Part shown: positions 53,868 to 64,000 of the stretch, in pieces
Numbering within the stretch: the first letter of the stretch is position 1
Layout of the letters: the number at the start of each line of letters is the position of its first letter
Source: Albugo candida
Taxonomy: Eukaryota > Oomycota > Peronosporomycetes > Albuginales > Albuginaceae
Assembly (NCBI GenBank): GCA_905220665.1
Contig: CAJNAR010000026.1
Location: 124,001 to 188,000, forward strand
Reading direction: 5' to 3'
Length of the DNA: 64,000 bases
Translations under genes and position numbers: made by a program
Notes under the pieces: model-generated
The model's input: the letters and a program-made list of their open reading frames with translations, nothing else
Databases searched by the model: none
Told to the model about the DNA's origin: nothing

Positions 53868-54451
53868 ATGACCTTTCAAAGCTCCTAGCTACCGCTCTCA
53901 TCCTTATCAATAACCAGCAAGCCTTTCCTGCAGAACTGACCCAGCCAGCGACGTCGATAGCACCGAATTTTGCGGGTGTATTTGATACTTCAAAATGCGA
54001 GAAATTTGTAAATGCGGCATCCCTTTTTTACAAACATTGCGCATCAAATGGGGACTTTACTCCACAGCCATCAAATGATTGTATAGGTATTCTCCAAACG
54101 ACCATTGAAGCTATCGCCAAGAAGACATTACTATCGCTCGACTGGGGAGAACATTCAAACGTAGTGATTCCTCCAAACATACTGACAATTGAACGAGTTT
54201 CTTCGATACTAAGAGAGTACTCTGGAGATCAAACCTGGGCGAACCAAATGGACATTCAGGCTTATGTTACTTTCTACTACGATCAAATGGTGCAAGATAT
54301 ACCTGAAAAATGGAGAAGTATTGAAAAGTACCCTGAAAATTCGAGAAAAAAGGAAGATATCGACTTTCCCCATTATCTCAATGTCTTTGGTGTCTATGTT
54401 ACCCACCGATGTATTCAGCACAATTCAGTGCCGCAAGGGCCGAAGAAATAA
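53868..54451 (+). pseudogene. Small secreted protein F, start region frameshifted
   Basis: The body is intact and family-typical: KLLATALILINNQQAFPAEL, then SKCEKFVNAASLFYKHCASN, PSNDCIGILQTTIEAIAKKT, IPEKWRSIEK and HYLNVFGVYVTHRC. However, the ancestral ATG at 53868, placed like that of the paralogues, reads MTFQSS and then stops because one base is missing in the third codon. The body is instead in frame with an ATG at 53789, which lies upstream of the initiator and would add 26 or so residues before a now internal signal sequence. Either the gene is a recent pseudogene or it uses another promoter and start. Confidence 0.75.
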
Positions 54452-54977
54452 TATACAGCCAAAAAAGTCTTACAACCGCAAGAAACGCTTTTCTTTTCCT
54501 CTTTGTTCGAAGACTTTTTCATCAAATACACGTTTCATCTATTGCTTCCAATCGTCTTCCCATCTTTTGGTATTTCTGTACATTATGGTCACATTTTTCA
54601 CTTGTATCAAGATGGAACGAACTTGATCTCACTATGTAACTTCAATCATTCAATTTCCATACTTTGGGGAGTCTCCCCAAAAAGTCAGAACGTACTGATG
54701 CACCTCTTCTTTCCTATTTATCCCTACGTTGAAAGCGAAATGCTCGTAGAGAATGATTTTTCGCTCAAGCGTTCGCATAGACCCCTTACACAAAATGCAC
54801 AAATCAACACGTAAGGAAGTTCACTTTGCATATGAAAGTGAAGCAGTCACAAAGGTACGTGATATGGAACGTAATGGGTTCTTTCATAATTTACGAAAAA
54901 ATCTCACTTACTACCGCTCTGAAACAATTACGAGTACGCTACGTCCAGCATTGAAGAAATGGTTGAGCAGTAGGTTA
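54452..54977 (+). other. Unit F downstream flank, left of copia insertion
   Basis: Diverged version of the family 3' flank (cttacaaccgcaagaaacgc, cacaaatcaacacgtaagga, gcattgaagaaatggttgag). It continues at 59529 after the copia element. No gene. Confidence 0.55.
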
Positions 54978-55126
54978 TGTTGGCAGGTGAGCGAAGATGC
55001 GGTGGTTCAGGAAAATTGCCAAAACTGAGGTTTTATTTTTTAGAAAATTAAAATCCTAACCAATCGTTTAACCTAAGTTCCAAGTGGGACTAGAAACCTA
55101 AAACACATTGTTAAGTTCTTTCAACA
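54978..55126 (-). repeat. Copia 3' LTR
   Basis: 149 bp, tgttggcaggtgagcg to ctttcaaca on the plus strand. Matches 59376-59523 with eight substitutions and one indel. Confidence 0.93.
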
Positions 55127-55158
55127 CTCCTTCCTTTCCGGTTGCACTTGAAGTTGTG

Positions 55159-58100
55159 TCAATCTCGAACTTGCATTGTCCGATCCCTTAACTCCCTTAG
55201 CTGAAGAAATCTTGGCGTCGGAAACGCCTTCGTCTGCAAGTCGGCTATCATCTTCGACGTATGTACGTACCTTGGTGCGATAATTTTTCTGACCATGTTA
55301 GCTCTGACGAATTTTACTCGAACGTCGATATGTTTTGCCTTGATTGAAGTAGCTTCGTCGAGAAATTGACTGATAGCCGCCTGGTTATCCATCCACAAGA
55401 TCATTGGCTCCTTCACTTTGACTTTTAACTCGCTGAATAATTCCTTTGCTCCAAGTAAATCCTGCGATGCCTTCGATACTGCTACAAACTCTGCTTCCTT
55501 CGTCGATAATGCTACTGAGTGCTGCTTCTTGCATGATCAGCTGATCGTCATTCCATTCAAATTGAATGCTGTACCAGATATGCTCTTTCTCGTTTCATCA
55601 TCTACTGCGTAATCAGTATCCGAAAACGCTTCCAGACTGACTTCTCTGGAATTCGTGCATACTTCACCACCCAAATAGAGCTTCATACTTTTAGTACCCT
55701 TAAGATACTTCACCACAATCGGCTGCTGTTGGTGCATGAATACGTCTCGTCAGCTTATGCACAGCGAAACTGATGTCTGGACGCGTGCAGCGTGCAATCC
55801 ACAAAAGACTGCCCACCAAAGACTGGAACTTCTTGATAGTTGGCTTCTTGACTGAACTTATCTCCAAGCAGTCCGATTTTGATGTTGTACTATCACTGTA
55901 GTCCTGACCGATAGGCGTGAGAACCGGATGCGCTTCATCCATTCCCATTTTCGTTATTAATTCGCACATAGACGGTTCCTGATCCAAATAGTATCCATCT
56001 TCATCGCTGTAGCGAACTCGCATGCCCAAAAACTTGGTGACGGGTCCGAGATTCTTCATTGGGAGACTTGAAAGACTATCAAATGTAGACTCAATTCTCG
56101 AAAAACTTGTCCCCGTTATCAGTATATCGTCGACATATACCCCCAAAACCGTAATTCCTTTCGTGTCTTGGTCGTAATATAAAAATGAGTCTGTTAGACT
56201 TTGTTTGAAACCTGCATCGCTAAGCTTCTCATGCAACAGGTGACTCCATAGCCGTCCAGCTTGTTTCAATCCATATAGGCTCTTCTGTAAGCGCAGTGAT
56301 CACGACTCGTAACACCCAGTTCATCCAGCTTGGATGTCGATATTTCAATCCGTCAGGCACTTACAAATACAGGTCCAAGTTCTTTTCCGTTGGAGCATTC
56401 ACGTACGCATTAGATACGTCACCATGCCTTGCTGGCATTCCCCAGATCCTTGCTAAAGCTAGTATGAGCTTTGCTGTGCCTAAATCCATGACTGCTGCAA
56501 ATGTCATGTCGTAGTTGACTCCGAATACTTGTTCGTTCCCGCAGGCAACCATTCTAGCCTTGAAGCGTTCCAGATTGCCGTTTGCGTCCGTTTTTCGCTT
56601 GAATACCCACTTCGTATGTAAGGCTTTGATATCGTTGGTTCTTGGTACGATGGTCCAAGTTCTATTTTCCTCCAGTGAGGCTAGTTCTGAGTCTGCAGCC
56701 TCCTTCCATTCGACATGCATTACTGATTTCATTGCTTGATTGCACGTCTTCGGATCCGGCTCATTCAGCACTGACACGATATCTTGAGACGAAGCTTTCC
56801 TTCCTTGGTTTCTGGTGACCATCTTACTTCTTGGATCTTTCTTGATCAGATCCGATCGCGGCCTTGTGGCAGTTGTGATTGATTTCTTTTGAACTTTGGT
56901 ATTCTTATGAGATTTCACGTCTACCTCTGTCAAATCCTGTTGACGTCCCTTGGAATTTCCAAATCTATTTGCGCCTTCCATAGTCGACTCCACATTTGAG
57001 ATGTGTTGAGTGATAATGACAGTCTTTGATTTGGATAAAAACACTTTGTATCCTTTGGTTTCATCGCATTTTCCGATAACTATGCCTTCTTCACTTCGCT
57101 TTGCGAGAGACTTTTTTCCACTTCGAATTCGAACCGAACAAGGTGAGCCGAATGTTACGACATCAGCAAGACTTGTATTCTTCCCAGTCAAAACCTTCAA
57201 GGGGGATCGTCTTCCTTTATTCGCTCTGGTTGGGCTTCTATTAAGGATATATGTCGCATATCCAGCGGCATCTCCCCAAAAATATAACGCCATAGAGTTT
57301 CCAAATATCATAGACCGCACCAGGTTAATGACTGTCCTATGCATTCGTTCAGCTTTCCCATTCGATCCTTGGTTTTCAGCCTCACTGATTTGTCTTCGCA
57401 CTCCCTCTTTTTTGCAAAAAATGTCCACATTTTTGTACTCAGCGCCGCCATATGTTCGTAGAACATGAATCTTGCAATAAAATCGTTTTTCGAAGTAAGT
57501 TGAGAAGTCTTGAAACTTCGTTGCTGCTTCATTCTTCGTCTTGGCCAAGAATACCCGACAATAGTTCGACTTGTAGTCGATAAAATTGACCAAATATCGA
57601 TTCCCACGTCGGTCGTGAGGCGTGATCGGACCCTTCAAATCACTGCATATTACTCCACCAATTCTTTCCGTTGGTGAGTTTATACCGGTATCTTTCCGAG
57701 ACTGTTCTTTGTTTGCGTGCTTTCTGCGCAAGTAAGGCATTTCAATCGCCGATGGTCATCAATCTCGATCCCTGATTCCGGAAACTTTGCTATACGCTCA
57801 ATAGTATCGTAGTTCAGATGACCAAATTGTTGATGGAAGTGTAGAAGACTTCCCGACTGCTTGCTTGCGTCATCCACGGACTCAATTGAAGCGAGTATAT
57901 CCATAAGACTGGATACGCATTCCCGACCTTCTGTCTCGATAACGAGAACGTTTTTGACCATATTTACTTCGAACACGATCGCACCATCAGCAGTACGTCG
58001 TACTACTCTCGATCCATCTTCTCGATACGCCAATTTGCATCCTTTTGCCTCCGACTTTCCATACGAGACAATATTCCAAGGGAGGTGTTCCGAATGTTGC

Positions 58101-58513
58101 ACATCGTTCAATAGAACATTCCTCGGTAAACCGTTGACTGTTGCGATAATCTTCGCCGATCCTGTCCACCCCAGCTTCATTTCCTTCCCATTTGGAAGTA
58201 TGCACGATTCGGTGCATTCCTTACGATGCTGTAATATGTTTACATCCGTTACAAGGTGCCTGCTGAATCCGCTGTCTAGTATCTATACTTTCTTCGCTTG
58301 TTCCAGCGTAGTACTTTTGCTTCCAATTCCTAAAACGATGTCTTCACTGCTGGAGGAGCTCTGGTTCCGGCAATCCTTTTTCTTGTGTCCACTTTTCCCG
58401 CAATTGTAGCAGTTCATTCGCTTCTTCGGCTTGAATTCCCTTATCGCACCGATTCGGTCTCGAAAAAACTTCTTTGGCTCTCTTGGTGCATCACTGATGG
58501 TTTTTGAATCCAT
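55159..58513 (-). pseudogene. Copia pol (protease region, integrase, RT, RNase H), broken
   Basis: Segments in order on the minus strand: the CCHC knuckle CYNCGKSGHKKKDC (58283-58513), then the HHCC zinc-binding part (LLHFHQQFGHLNYDTI and LKCLTCAES, 57680-58180). Next come integrase and the start of RT (56361-57740) with DRRGNRYLVNFIDYKSNYCR and, in place of the second catalytic Asp, LRTYGGAEYKN. GDVSNAYVNAPTEK and then YVDDILITGTS (RT catalytic YVDD, 55700-56269) follow. RNase H comes last (EPMILWMDNQAAISQ, AKHIDVRVKFVR, 55159-55416). Frame breaks occur near 58270, 57720, 56330, 55735 and 55520. No flap or envelope gene. Confidence 0.9.
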
Positions 58514-58543
58514 AAGCTGGGCAAAATGACACAGTTCCTCGGC

Positions 58544-59371
58544 TTACCTTCTGCTGTCTTCTCTCATTGTGTTGACACGGGCCATCAGAGCTTGTTTGAA
58601 ATCAGGCTTCGAGTACTTGATAACGCTTTCCAGGAGCATATCATCGGCTCCACCGACTGCTTCACTGAGTGCCGACGAGAACAAAAAATTCTCACTCCAA
58701 GAACGTCCAATTAGTTTTTTGGCCGTAAAAAGGCGTGCTGCCTGCGTCCTGGTGATGTTGGGCCGGAATACTTCGTTGATCCGGTCCATCACTTCTTCAC
58801 CGCTAGAGCACTGAGTCATCCATTGAGGAACTTGCTGCTCGTAATAAGTGAACGCTTTTCCGCTCTGATGCTGTCCTAGGCAGTCCAGCTTCACCTCCTC
58901 ACTCCACATTTCACCGGATGCTTGCTGGGCGTGCGATAGTTGCCGCAAGAAACGAAAACCCCATTGGGTAAACGGCGCTCCAAGTCCCGAGGATGTCTCT
59001 TTCCCGTCGAATGGCTCAATGGCTTGCTTCATATCCCTTATTTCTGGGAATCTCAGTCGGTTTAGCCCATCCAGTGCATTATGTTGCATGGCATGAACAA
59101 AACTTTTCCTCATCCCGCTTCCACGATGCTGCATTGGTTTTGCATCCAGGGATGACATTGTCAAACCCTGTTCTTGGTTGCGCGGCCCAGTTAATAAGCT
59201 CTCTGCTCGCGCTGGTGCTGGTACGGGCGAGCCGACGCCCCGCTTAGTTTCGATCTTGTCCAGTCGATTTCCGAGTGTCTCCAGCAGCAGCATCATTCGG
59301 TTCATCTTCGACTCATCTGATCCGTCGGATTCTTCCATGGTCTTGGCTGGTGGAATCTTGGTTGGGCTCAT
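58544..59371 (-). CDS. Copia gag-like capsid protein
   Basis: 275 residues, open from its ATG, which lies inside the primer-binding site, to a stop just before the zinc-knuckle segment. Copia gag features: WSEEVKLDCLGQHQSGKAFT, VMDRINEVFRPNITRTQAAR and RLFTAKKLIGRSWSENFLFS, similar to the UBN2/retrotransposon gag fold. The nucleocapsid knuckle is in another frame at 58283-58513. It would form the virus-like particle of the element; here it belongs to a dead copy. Confidence 0.8.
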   Translation of the reverse strand: MSPTKIPPAKTMEESDGSDESKMNRMMLLLETLGNRLDKIETKRGVGSPVPAPARAESLLTGPRNQEQGLTMSSLDAKPMQHRGSGMRKSFVHAMQHNALDGLNRLRFPEIRDMKQAIEPFDGKETSSGLGAPFTQWGFRFLRQLSHAQQASGEMWSEEVKLDCLGQHQSGKAFTYYEQQVPQWMTQCSSGEEVMDRINEVFRPNITRTQAARLFTAKKLIGRSWSENFLFSSALSEAVGGADDMLLESVIKYSKPDFKQALMARVNTMREDSRR

Positions 59372-59375
59372 AACC
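59362..59375 (-). other. Copia primer-binding site (half-tRNA-Met type)
   Basis: Immediately inside the 5' LTR the minus strand reads GGTTATGAGCCCAACC. This is complementary to the anticodon arm of a tRNA-Met (GGGCTCATAACC, anticodon CAT) and not to a tRNA 3' end. The gag ATG is contained in it. Confidence 0.65.
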
Positions 59376-59523
59376 TGTTGGCAGATGAGCGAAGATGCGG
59401 TGGTCCAGGATAATTGCCAAAACTGAGGTATTATTTTTTAGAAAATCAAAATCCTAACCAATCGTTTAAACTAAGTTCCAAGTGCGACTAGAAACCTAAA
59501 ACACATTTTTAAGTTCTTTAACA
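59376..59523 (-). repeat. Copia 5' LTR
   Basis: 148 bp, tgttggcagatgagcg to tctttaaca on the plus strand; one base shorter than the other LTR. Confidence 0.93.
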
Positions 59524-59528
59524 CGTTA

Positions 59529-61412
59529 GTTACGAGCACACGAACATTGCATGACATCGAGTAGGAAGGTCCTTCATTGGTGATGCATACGCGCAACCAG
59601 TCGACTTCTAATTTCACTAAAGAGAGGAGAAGCGATAAGCACAAAGGAATCAAATGCTATGGCTAATTGGCCGAAACGAAGGAATGACACGTGGAGAGAG
59701 TACGCCAAGATTACAAGCAAATTAGGAGAGTTTGTACGATATTGGTCATTCCCTTTATTGTAAAGCTTTTATTATGTGCCATCACCAAGCAATCAAACAG
59801 CTCATTACGACCGAATGCCTCATTCTCTACAGAGCGTTCGATCATTACAATGTAAAGTCGATGCCACGTTCAGGCCGAAATACAAGTCACATCATAAATG
59901 CGATAATAAAAGATTTCAAATGTTCTTAAGAGATTACAACCACAAATGAGTTGAGAAGTGGAGATGAAAGCGAATGTGATCTGATTGTGATATTTCCAAA
60001 TTTTGATGAAAGAGATGCCACGTAACTTCTCCTTTTAGTTGCTGTAAATGCATTAAGCGTTTTGTCGATGAACGTAAGGTAATCATTTCGGAGCCGTTCT
60101 TGAGCTCCACATTTATACTTTGAACTCATGACCATCTTTGACGACCGAAATCTTTTACTCACACGTCATATGCCAAGTCTAGTCTACGATTGACGTCTTT
60201 TTGGGATATCGATCGATTGATATCAAGCTCTGGTAGTCTCAATTGTCTCTCGTCTTTCGTCGTCCGAGCAATCATTGACTGCTACATGGTCCTTGAATTC
60301 TTAATGCCGCGCTCGTACTTATTCTTTCGATGAATACAATCAGGGATTATGATTGTCATGAAACCATTCCTTTGTGGTTGGTGCATGGTTTCAGGGTGCT
60401 ACATCCAAAAGTTTTCATGGAGGACGGTTGCAGAGTGGGTTTGGAAAGAAGCCTCTCATATGACAATCTCGAAACCCTCATGAATCTCTTTTTTTAGTGC
60501 AAAAAGCAAGAGATTCTATAGATACAAACGAGGCTGTTGCAAAGACATCTCTCTTCTATTGTACATTTGGAATGACAAAACTCGGGTATTTTAAGCACTG
60601 TTTAGGCGAGTCCCAATCAAAAGGACGATTACGGACGAAATGCAACGCTGTGGACACGTAGAAATTAATGAACAAGTCTCTGACCAAAACGAATAGCTCT
60701 GAGAAACTTTTGGCAGCCAAATTATTTTCGATTACAGCGCTCTTTGCTCCTCACACAAAAAGTGAATATTGAGCCTATTTTTGAGGCTTTTCAAGTTCTC
60801 TCTAATGTCTTCTTGTTTCAGAAAGTGATATACAGATAAAGCAGCGCGCAGTGTTTGTGTATGTTTAGCGATGAGCAAAGGAAGCACAATAGCTGTTCTT
60901 TCAAGTGATTCTACAATCAGATCAATCCTGAGATCCCATCAGTCTCATGATACATCTGATCAATTAAATAAAGTACCGCATGAATTTACCAGAGAAGAAC
61001 ATATAAAAATCTGTTTGGAGCACTAAACCACCAGCACCGCTGTTTGAGTATAAACATCACCTTAACGTCGACAAAGAACGAACATTTTTATCATATTGAA
61101 ATAAGAAAGACGCGCATCTCAAGTCAACTGGTCGTTAATGCATAGTGAGCTCATCAAACTGGTGCTCCTCCTATCTCCGAGTACATTATTTATACGCAGA
61201 GAAGTCATCTATTCAAAGTCAGGTGATCCACGATGATCTGCCTTTGGCATTTCGCAGGAAAGGTGCTGTGTAATATTTGCAACATTCTTTCTATAAATAC
61301 TGCCTCTTTTATTCATGATTTCATTACATAAGATCTGCAGGCTTTTCTTTCTGCTACTTTCTTTATCTAAATGAAGCTTTAATCCATTGATGAATGCATA
61401 ATCTTTTACCTG
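59529..61412 (+). other. Unit F flank continued, with decayed seventh family member
   Basis: Begins with flank blocks shared with units B and C (ttcattggtgatgcatacgc, compare 33150; ttattatgtgccatcaccaa, about 59771). At about 60251-60345 an initiator-like stretch, then atggtccttgaattcttaat and gccgcgctcgtacttattct, align with the promoter and signal-peptide coding region of genes C-F. Frameshifts and stops follow, so this is a dead copy. From about 61050 nothing is recognised. Confidence 0.45.
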
Positions 61413-61446
61413 ATAAAACATGATCAGCTAGCTGATCATGTTTTAT
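61413..61446. repeat. Perfect 34-bp palindrome
   Basis: Self-complementary over its whole length around a central gctagc (ataaaacatgatcag / ctgatcatgttttat arms). It could extrude a cruciform or form a hairpin in RNA. Confidence 0.95.
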
Positions 61447-63171
61447 TCGGCGTGATCACTTATGTGACGTCAATCAAAAACATTTGGAATGAAATACAAT
61501 TAGTGCATTCAACACATCAAGGCGAAAAATCGTGTACCTATCTTGTATCCAACTGAGAAGCAATTTCGTTCAAGCCAGCTCACTCCGGTAGATTTCAAAC
61601 ATCTCCGCCTTCCCACGGCAGCTACTTCGAGTAGTTGTGCGAGTAGATGCAATGAATCAGTAGAATTACTTATTATTAAAATCTTTTCAAATCTTTGTAT
61701 TTATATTTATAATTTTTTATTGCTAGTGGCCACTTAGCTTTTCACCTTCTGATGGCAGTTGGGAGATGCATAGATTGATAATGGGAAATAGCTGCAAGCT
61801 CCTCTACTGATGTTGCTCTCCAATGTCGCCAATTATAGTGGGGTGTATTCTTACCAATAGCCTCCATTTTTTGATCGGGAAAACAAGCTTGCAGTCAGTG
61901 TCCTTACACTTGGGCATTTTCTGTAGTTTTCCATCATTATCATCCGATCAGGCGATCACCACATCAATGTTGCGAAGCAGTTTAGATGCGAATGACATGC
62001 TATAAAGTCTAAAGGAGCGTATTTAGATAGTGCTTTGAATAAACGGTTGATCAAATCAGAAAGCCTGAGAGTGAATGTATCATTTTATAAGCGAAGCAAT
62101 TGAAAGCAATACTTTACCTGCGAGCATATATTCATTATGTACTTCCACACAAAGTATGAAGAGGATAAAGCACTACTTATGTAGGCACATGATACACCGA
62201 CTCGAAGAGCTTTCTCATTCGCATGTGAATAAGCGGGTCTGCATCAGTTTTAGTGAGTGACATGGAATAAACGCATATTAAAGTTACTATTGAGATTAAG
62301 AGATTCGAATGATTCGAAATCACTTGCATCAACTTCGAAAATGCAGCAGTGCAAGCTTTGATTTTCCATTATAAAAAACGAATGGGAATCAATACGTTCT
62401 CAATAGAATTCTTCGATGTCAGACTACCTAAAATGTAGTTTTATCCTGTAAGATAAAAGTGCCATAGGATTTGAAAAGGAGCGTGTCCGTTTGTCGTCTC
62501 GCGTGTTGCAGGCTGCAGGATAGAGATTACCATATTATTGTCATTGCTGGCACTAAACCCCTTGCAAAGTCCACACAACTACATTGTCGTCGTGTCTTGT
62601 CCGGGTCCATCAGGTGTGTAACTGGTCTGTAGTCGACCATTTATCGACTTGACTGAGAGCTCTATTCTGCTACGTACGTCGCGTTCTTTTTGCATACAAA
62701 CGCACGTGTATATTGCTGTATATTATTCATACTTAGCGTAAATACTGTGGATACATAAAATCGAGAGATGTATCATCATAATCCATAGACAAACGTTTCC
62801 ATATTTTCGAGTCTTATGGGTATATATACATCCTTGTTAGGTTTCTAAAGATCAGAAGGATCCATGTGCGGAAAAGGATGCGATCTATCTACAAAAAGTA
62901 CGATTTTCTACCAGAAAAACAGTATTTTCGAATCCATTTATTGAACACAGCGACACAATAATTTTCTCAATGACACAATCGCACATTGTTACTGCTATAT
63001 CATTGGTTATATTTCATATAAACCTATTTCACTCTCACATCATCGATACATTCACTCTCGAAATGCAGCTGTCCAAAATCTGATTTATCGTTTATGATGC
63101 TCATGGAAATTGTATCGTTTTATAGAGATGAGAAAGCAATCAATCATTTCTAAGTTTACCATCTTTACTTG
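61447..63171. other. Intergenic, nothing recognised
   Basis: Several short frames under 65 codons without features. No repeat in common with the array was seen. Confidence 0.5.
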
Positions 63172-64000
63172 ATGAGGTTCCTGTCAGTACAAATTTGGCT
63201 TTTTTGGGCGCTTCAAAACTCGATGGCTTTTGAGATTCCTTTGATTATCGAAAACGAATTGCGTGAGGGCATATATCGCGTAGTGACACTTATTCCATCA
63301 AAACTGTGTAAAACGTTTACTGATCGTTATGAACTGGTTGATGTGTTTTATAGAACGTTTGCTGATTTTGATTCTGCAGAAGTTGAAAGATTAAAGGGGC
63401 TTGTTGCTCAAGGACCTTTTAGAGATCCAATTGTCAAGTTTTTAAACGATGGTTACAAACTTGTATACATGAGATATGACGTGCTCTATCAGGGCCTTAA
63501 AAAGCTTCCTAATAAGGTCGTTATTCTCAAGTGGGAATGGCCGAGTCTTATGCCATTTCTGAGCAACGAGACACAGGATACGACGTTGAATATGAATGAC
63601 TTCACTTTTTATGATCGCATAGTTGAATTTCCTCAACCTTCTTCTAGCTTTGGTCAGGTGGAGGCTACAATTCAAGTAGGTGAAGAAAGCTATAGAGCTC
63701 AAACGGTGGCCTTAGTTTATGAGCTTTTTCATATCTTTGTTCCGGAAACGATTTATCCCGAGTTTTTACGTCCACTTGGAATGAGATTATATGATGTATC
63801 CCCTACGAAACCAATATGCGTCGAGTGCGATCGCGTTCTGAGAACAAAGTTTCCGACTATATCTATCAAAGTACCAAATAAGCTCAACGTATGGGAAATC
63901 ACTCCCACGGATTACTTTGTGAGAAAAGGAGACGACAATCAGTGCTGTTTGGTTCTCAAAAGTAATGGTGAGAGCGAAACGTGGCGCTTGGGTTCTGCAT
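63172..64000 (+). CDS. Secreted aspartyl-protease-like protein, catalytic motif lost, cut by window end
   Basis: Open for 276 codons to the window edge. Signal peptide MRFLSVQIWLFWALQNSMAF, then a globular domain. The stretch VALVYELFHIFVPETIYPEF aligns with the A1 (pepsin) family segment around the second catalytic D[ST]G[TS], but those residues are Y-E-L-F here. The C-terminal part (CVECDRVLRTKFPTISIKV, WEITPTDYFVRKG, a CC pair, ETWRLGS) follows the pepsin-fold pattern of disulfide loop, FPxIxF, PxDY and WxLG. No DTG is seen N-terminally either. So it is probably a non-catalytic relative of secreted aspartyl proteases. First ATG chosen; the assignment is by pattern only. Confidence 0.6.
   Translation, partial: MRFLSVQIWLFWALQNSMAFEIPLIIENELREGIYRVVTLIPSKLCKTFTDRYELVDVFYRTFADFDSAEVERLKGLVAQGPFRDPIVKFLNDGYKLVYMRYDVLYQGLKKLPNKVVILKWEWPSLMPFLSNETQDTTLNMNDFTFYDRIVEFPQPSSSFGQVEATIQVGEESYRAQTVALVYELFHIFVPETIYPEFLRPLGMRLYDVSPTKPICVECDRVLRTKFPTISIKVPNKLNVWEITPTDYFVRKGDDNQCCLVLKSNGESETWRLGSA

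Larger units (their letters stand above)
54978..59523 (-). mobile_element. Ty1/copia LTR retrotransposon, defective
   Basis: 4546 bp, minus strand, with 149/148-bp LTRs starting TGTT and ending AACA and differing at about nine positions. Flanks ggtta (54973-54977) and cgtta (59524-59528) agree at four of five bases, consistent with a 5-bp target duplication. The polypurine tract ggaaaggaaggag (complement of 55127-55139) precedes the 3' LTR. Domain order gag, zinc knuckle, protease region, integrase, RT, RNase H is copia type. Several stops and frameshifts disable it. Confidence 0.95.

Noticed and set aside
57010..57468. Plus-strand 152-codon frame inside the copia element
   Set aside because: Antisense shadow of the integrase region.

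Overview
The window looks like nuclear DNA of an oomycete, most likely an Albugo-like white-rust species. This is inferred from three things: short spliceosomal introns (about 49-58 nt, one of 140 nt), start regions carrying the oomycete initiator motif (TCAYTTY followed by a CAATTT-type block), and a compact housekeeping block next to repeat-rich DNA coding small secreted proteins. No species call can be proven from sequence alone.

Layout. 1-8.5 kb is transposon debris: the 5' part of a decayed LINE (minus strand), two tRNA-derived SINEs nested in one another, a possible MITE with inverted ends, and an older LINE relic on the plus strand. 8.5-11.4 kb holds nothing recognisable. 11.6-15.7 kb carries a classical protein tyrosine phosphatase, a membrane-anchored GH5 exo-glucanase and a one-TM protein. 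16.3-19.1 kb is one arm of a 2.76-kb inverted duplication containing a small secreted protein gene and the 3' end of an intact UNC-45/She4-type chaperone gene (18.5-21.9 kb). 22-31 kb is a compact housekeeping block: UBC9 (SUMO E2), a 4-TM protein, a predicted mitochondrial membrane protein, a secreted protein, PDAP1/PP28, a SAP-motif exon, an SLC25 carrier, NIP7, ribosomal protein S16 and Rab11.

31-61 kb is an expanded array of one ancestral unit made of the UNC-45 3' end, its flank and a small secreted cysteine-containing protein gene. Including the copy beside the intact chaperone gene there are six paralogues (here A-F), plus decayed extra members. The UNC-45 parts that travelled along have become pseudogenes. 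The array was later broken by a SINE, by a nearly full-length LINE inserted inside that SINE, and by a Ty1/copia element with 149-bp LTRs and a half-tRNA-Met primer site.

61-63.2 kb is featureless apart from a 34-bp perfect palindrome. The window ends inside an open secreted aspartyl-protease-like gene whose second catalytic motif is lost.

The most interesting signals are: the secreted family, with no known effector motif that I can see and repeated independent amplification of its upstream element (four 39-bp copies before gene B, two 83-bp copies before gene C); and three retroposon insertions at exactly the same point of tRNA-like A-box sequences, suggesting a LINE/SINE system that targets A boxes.
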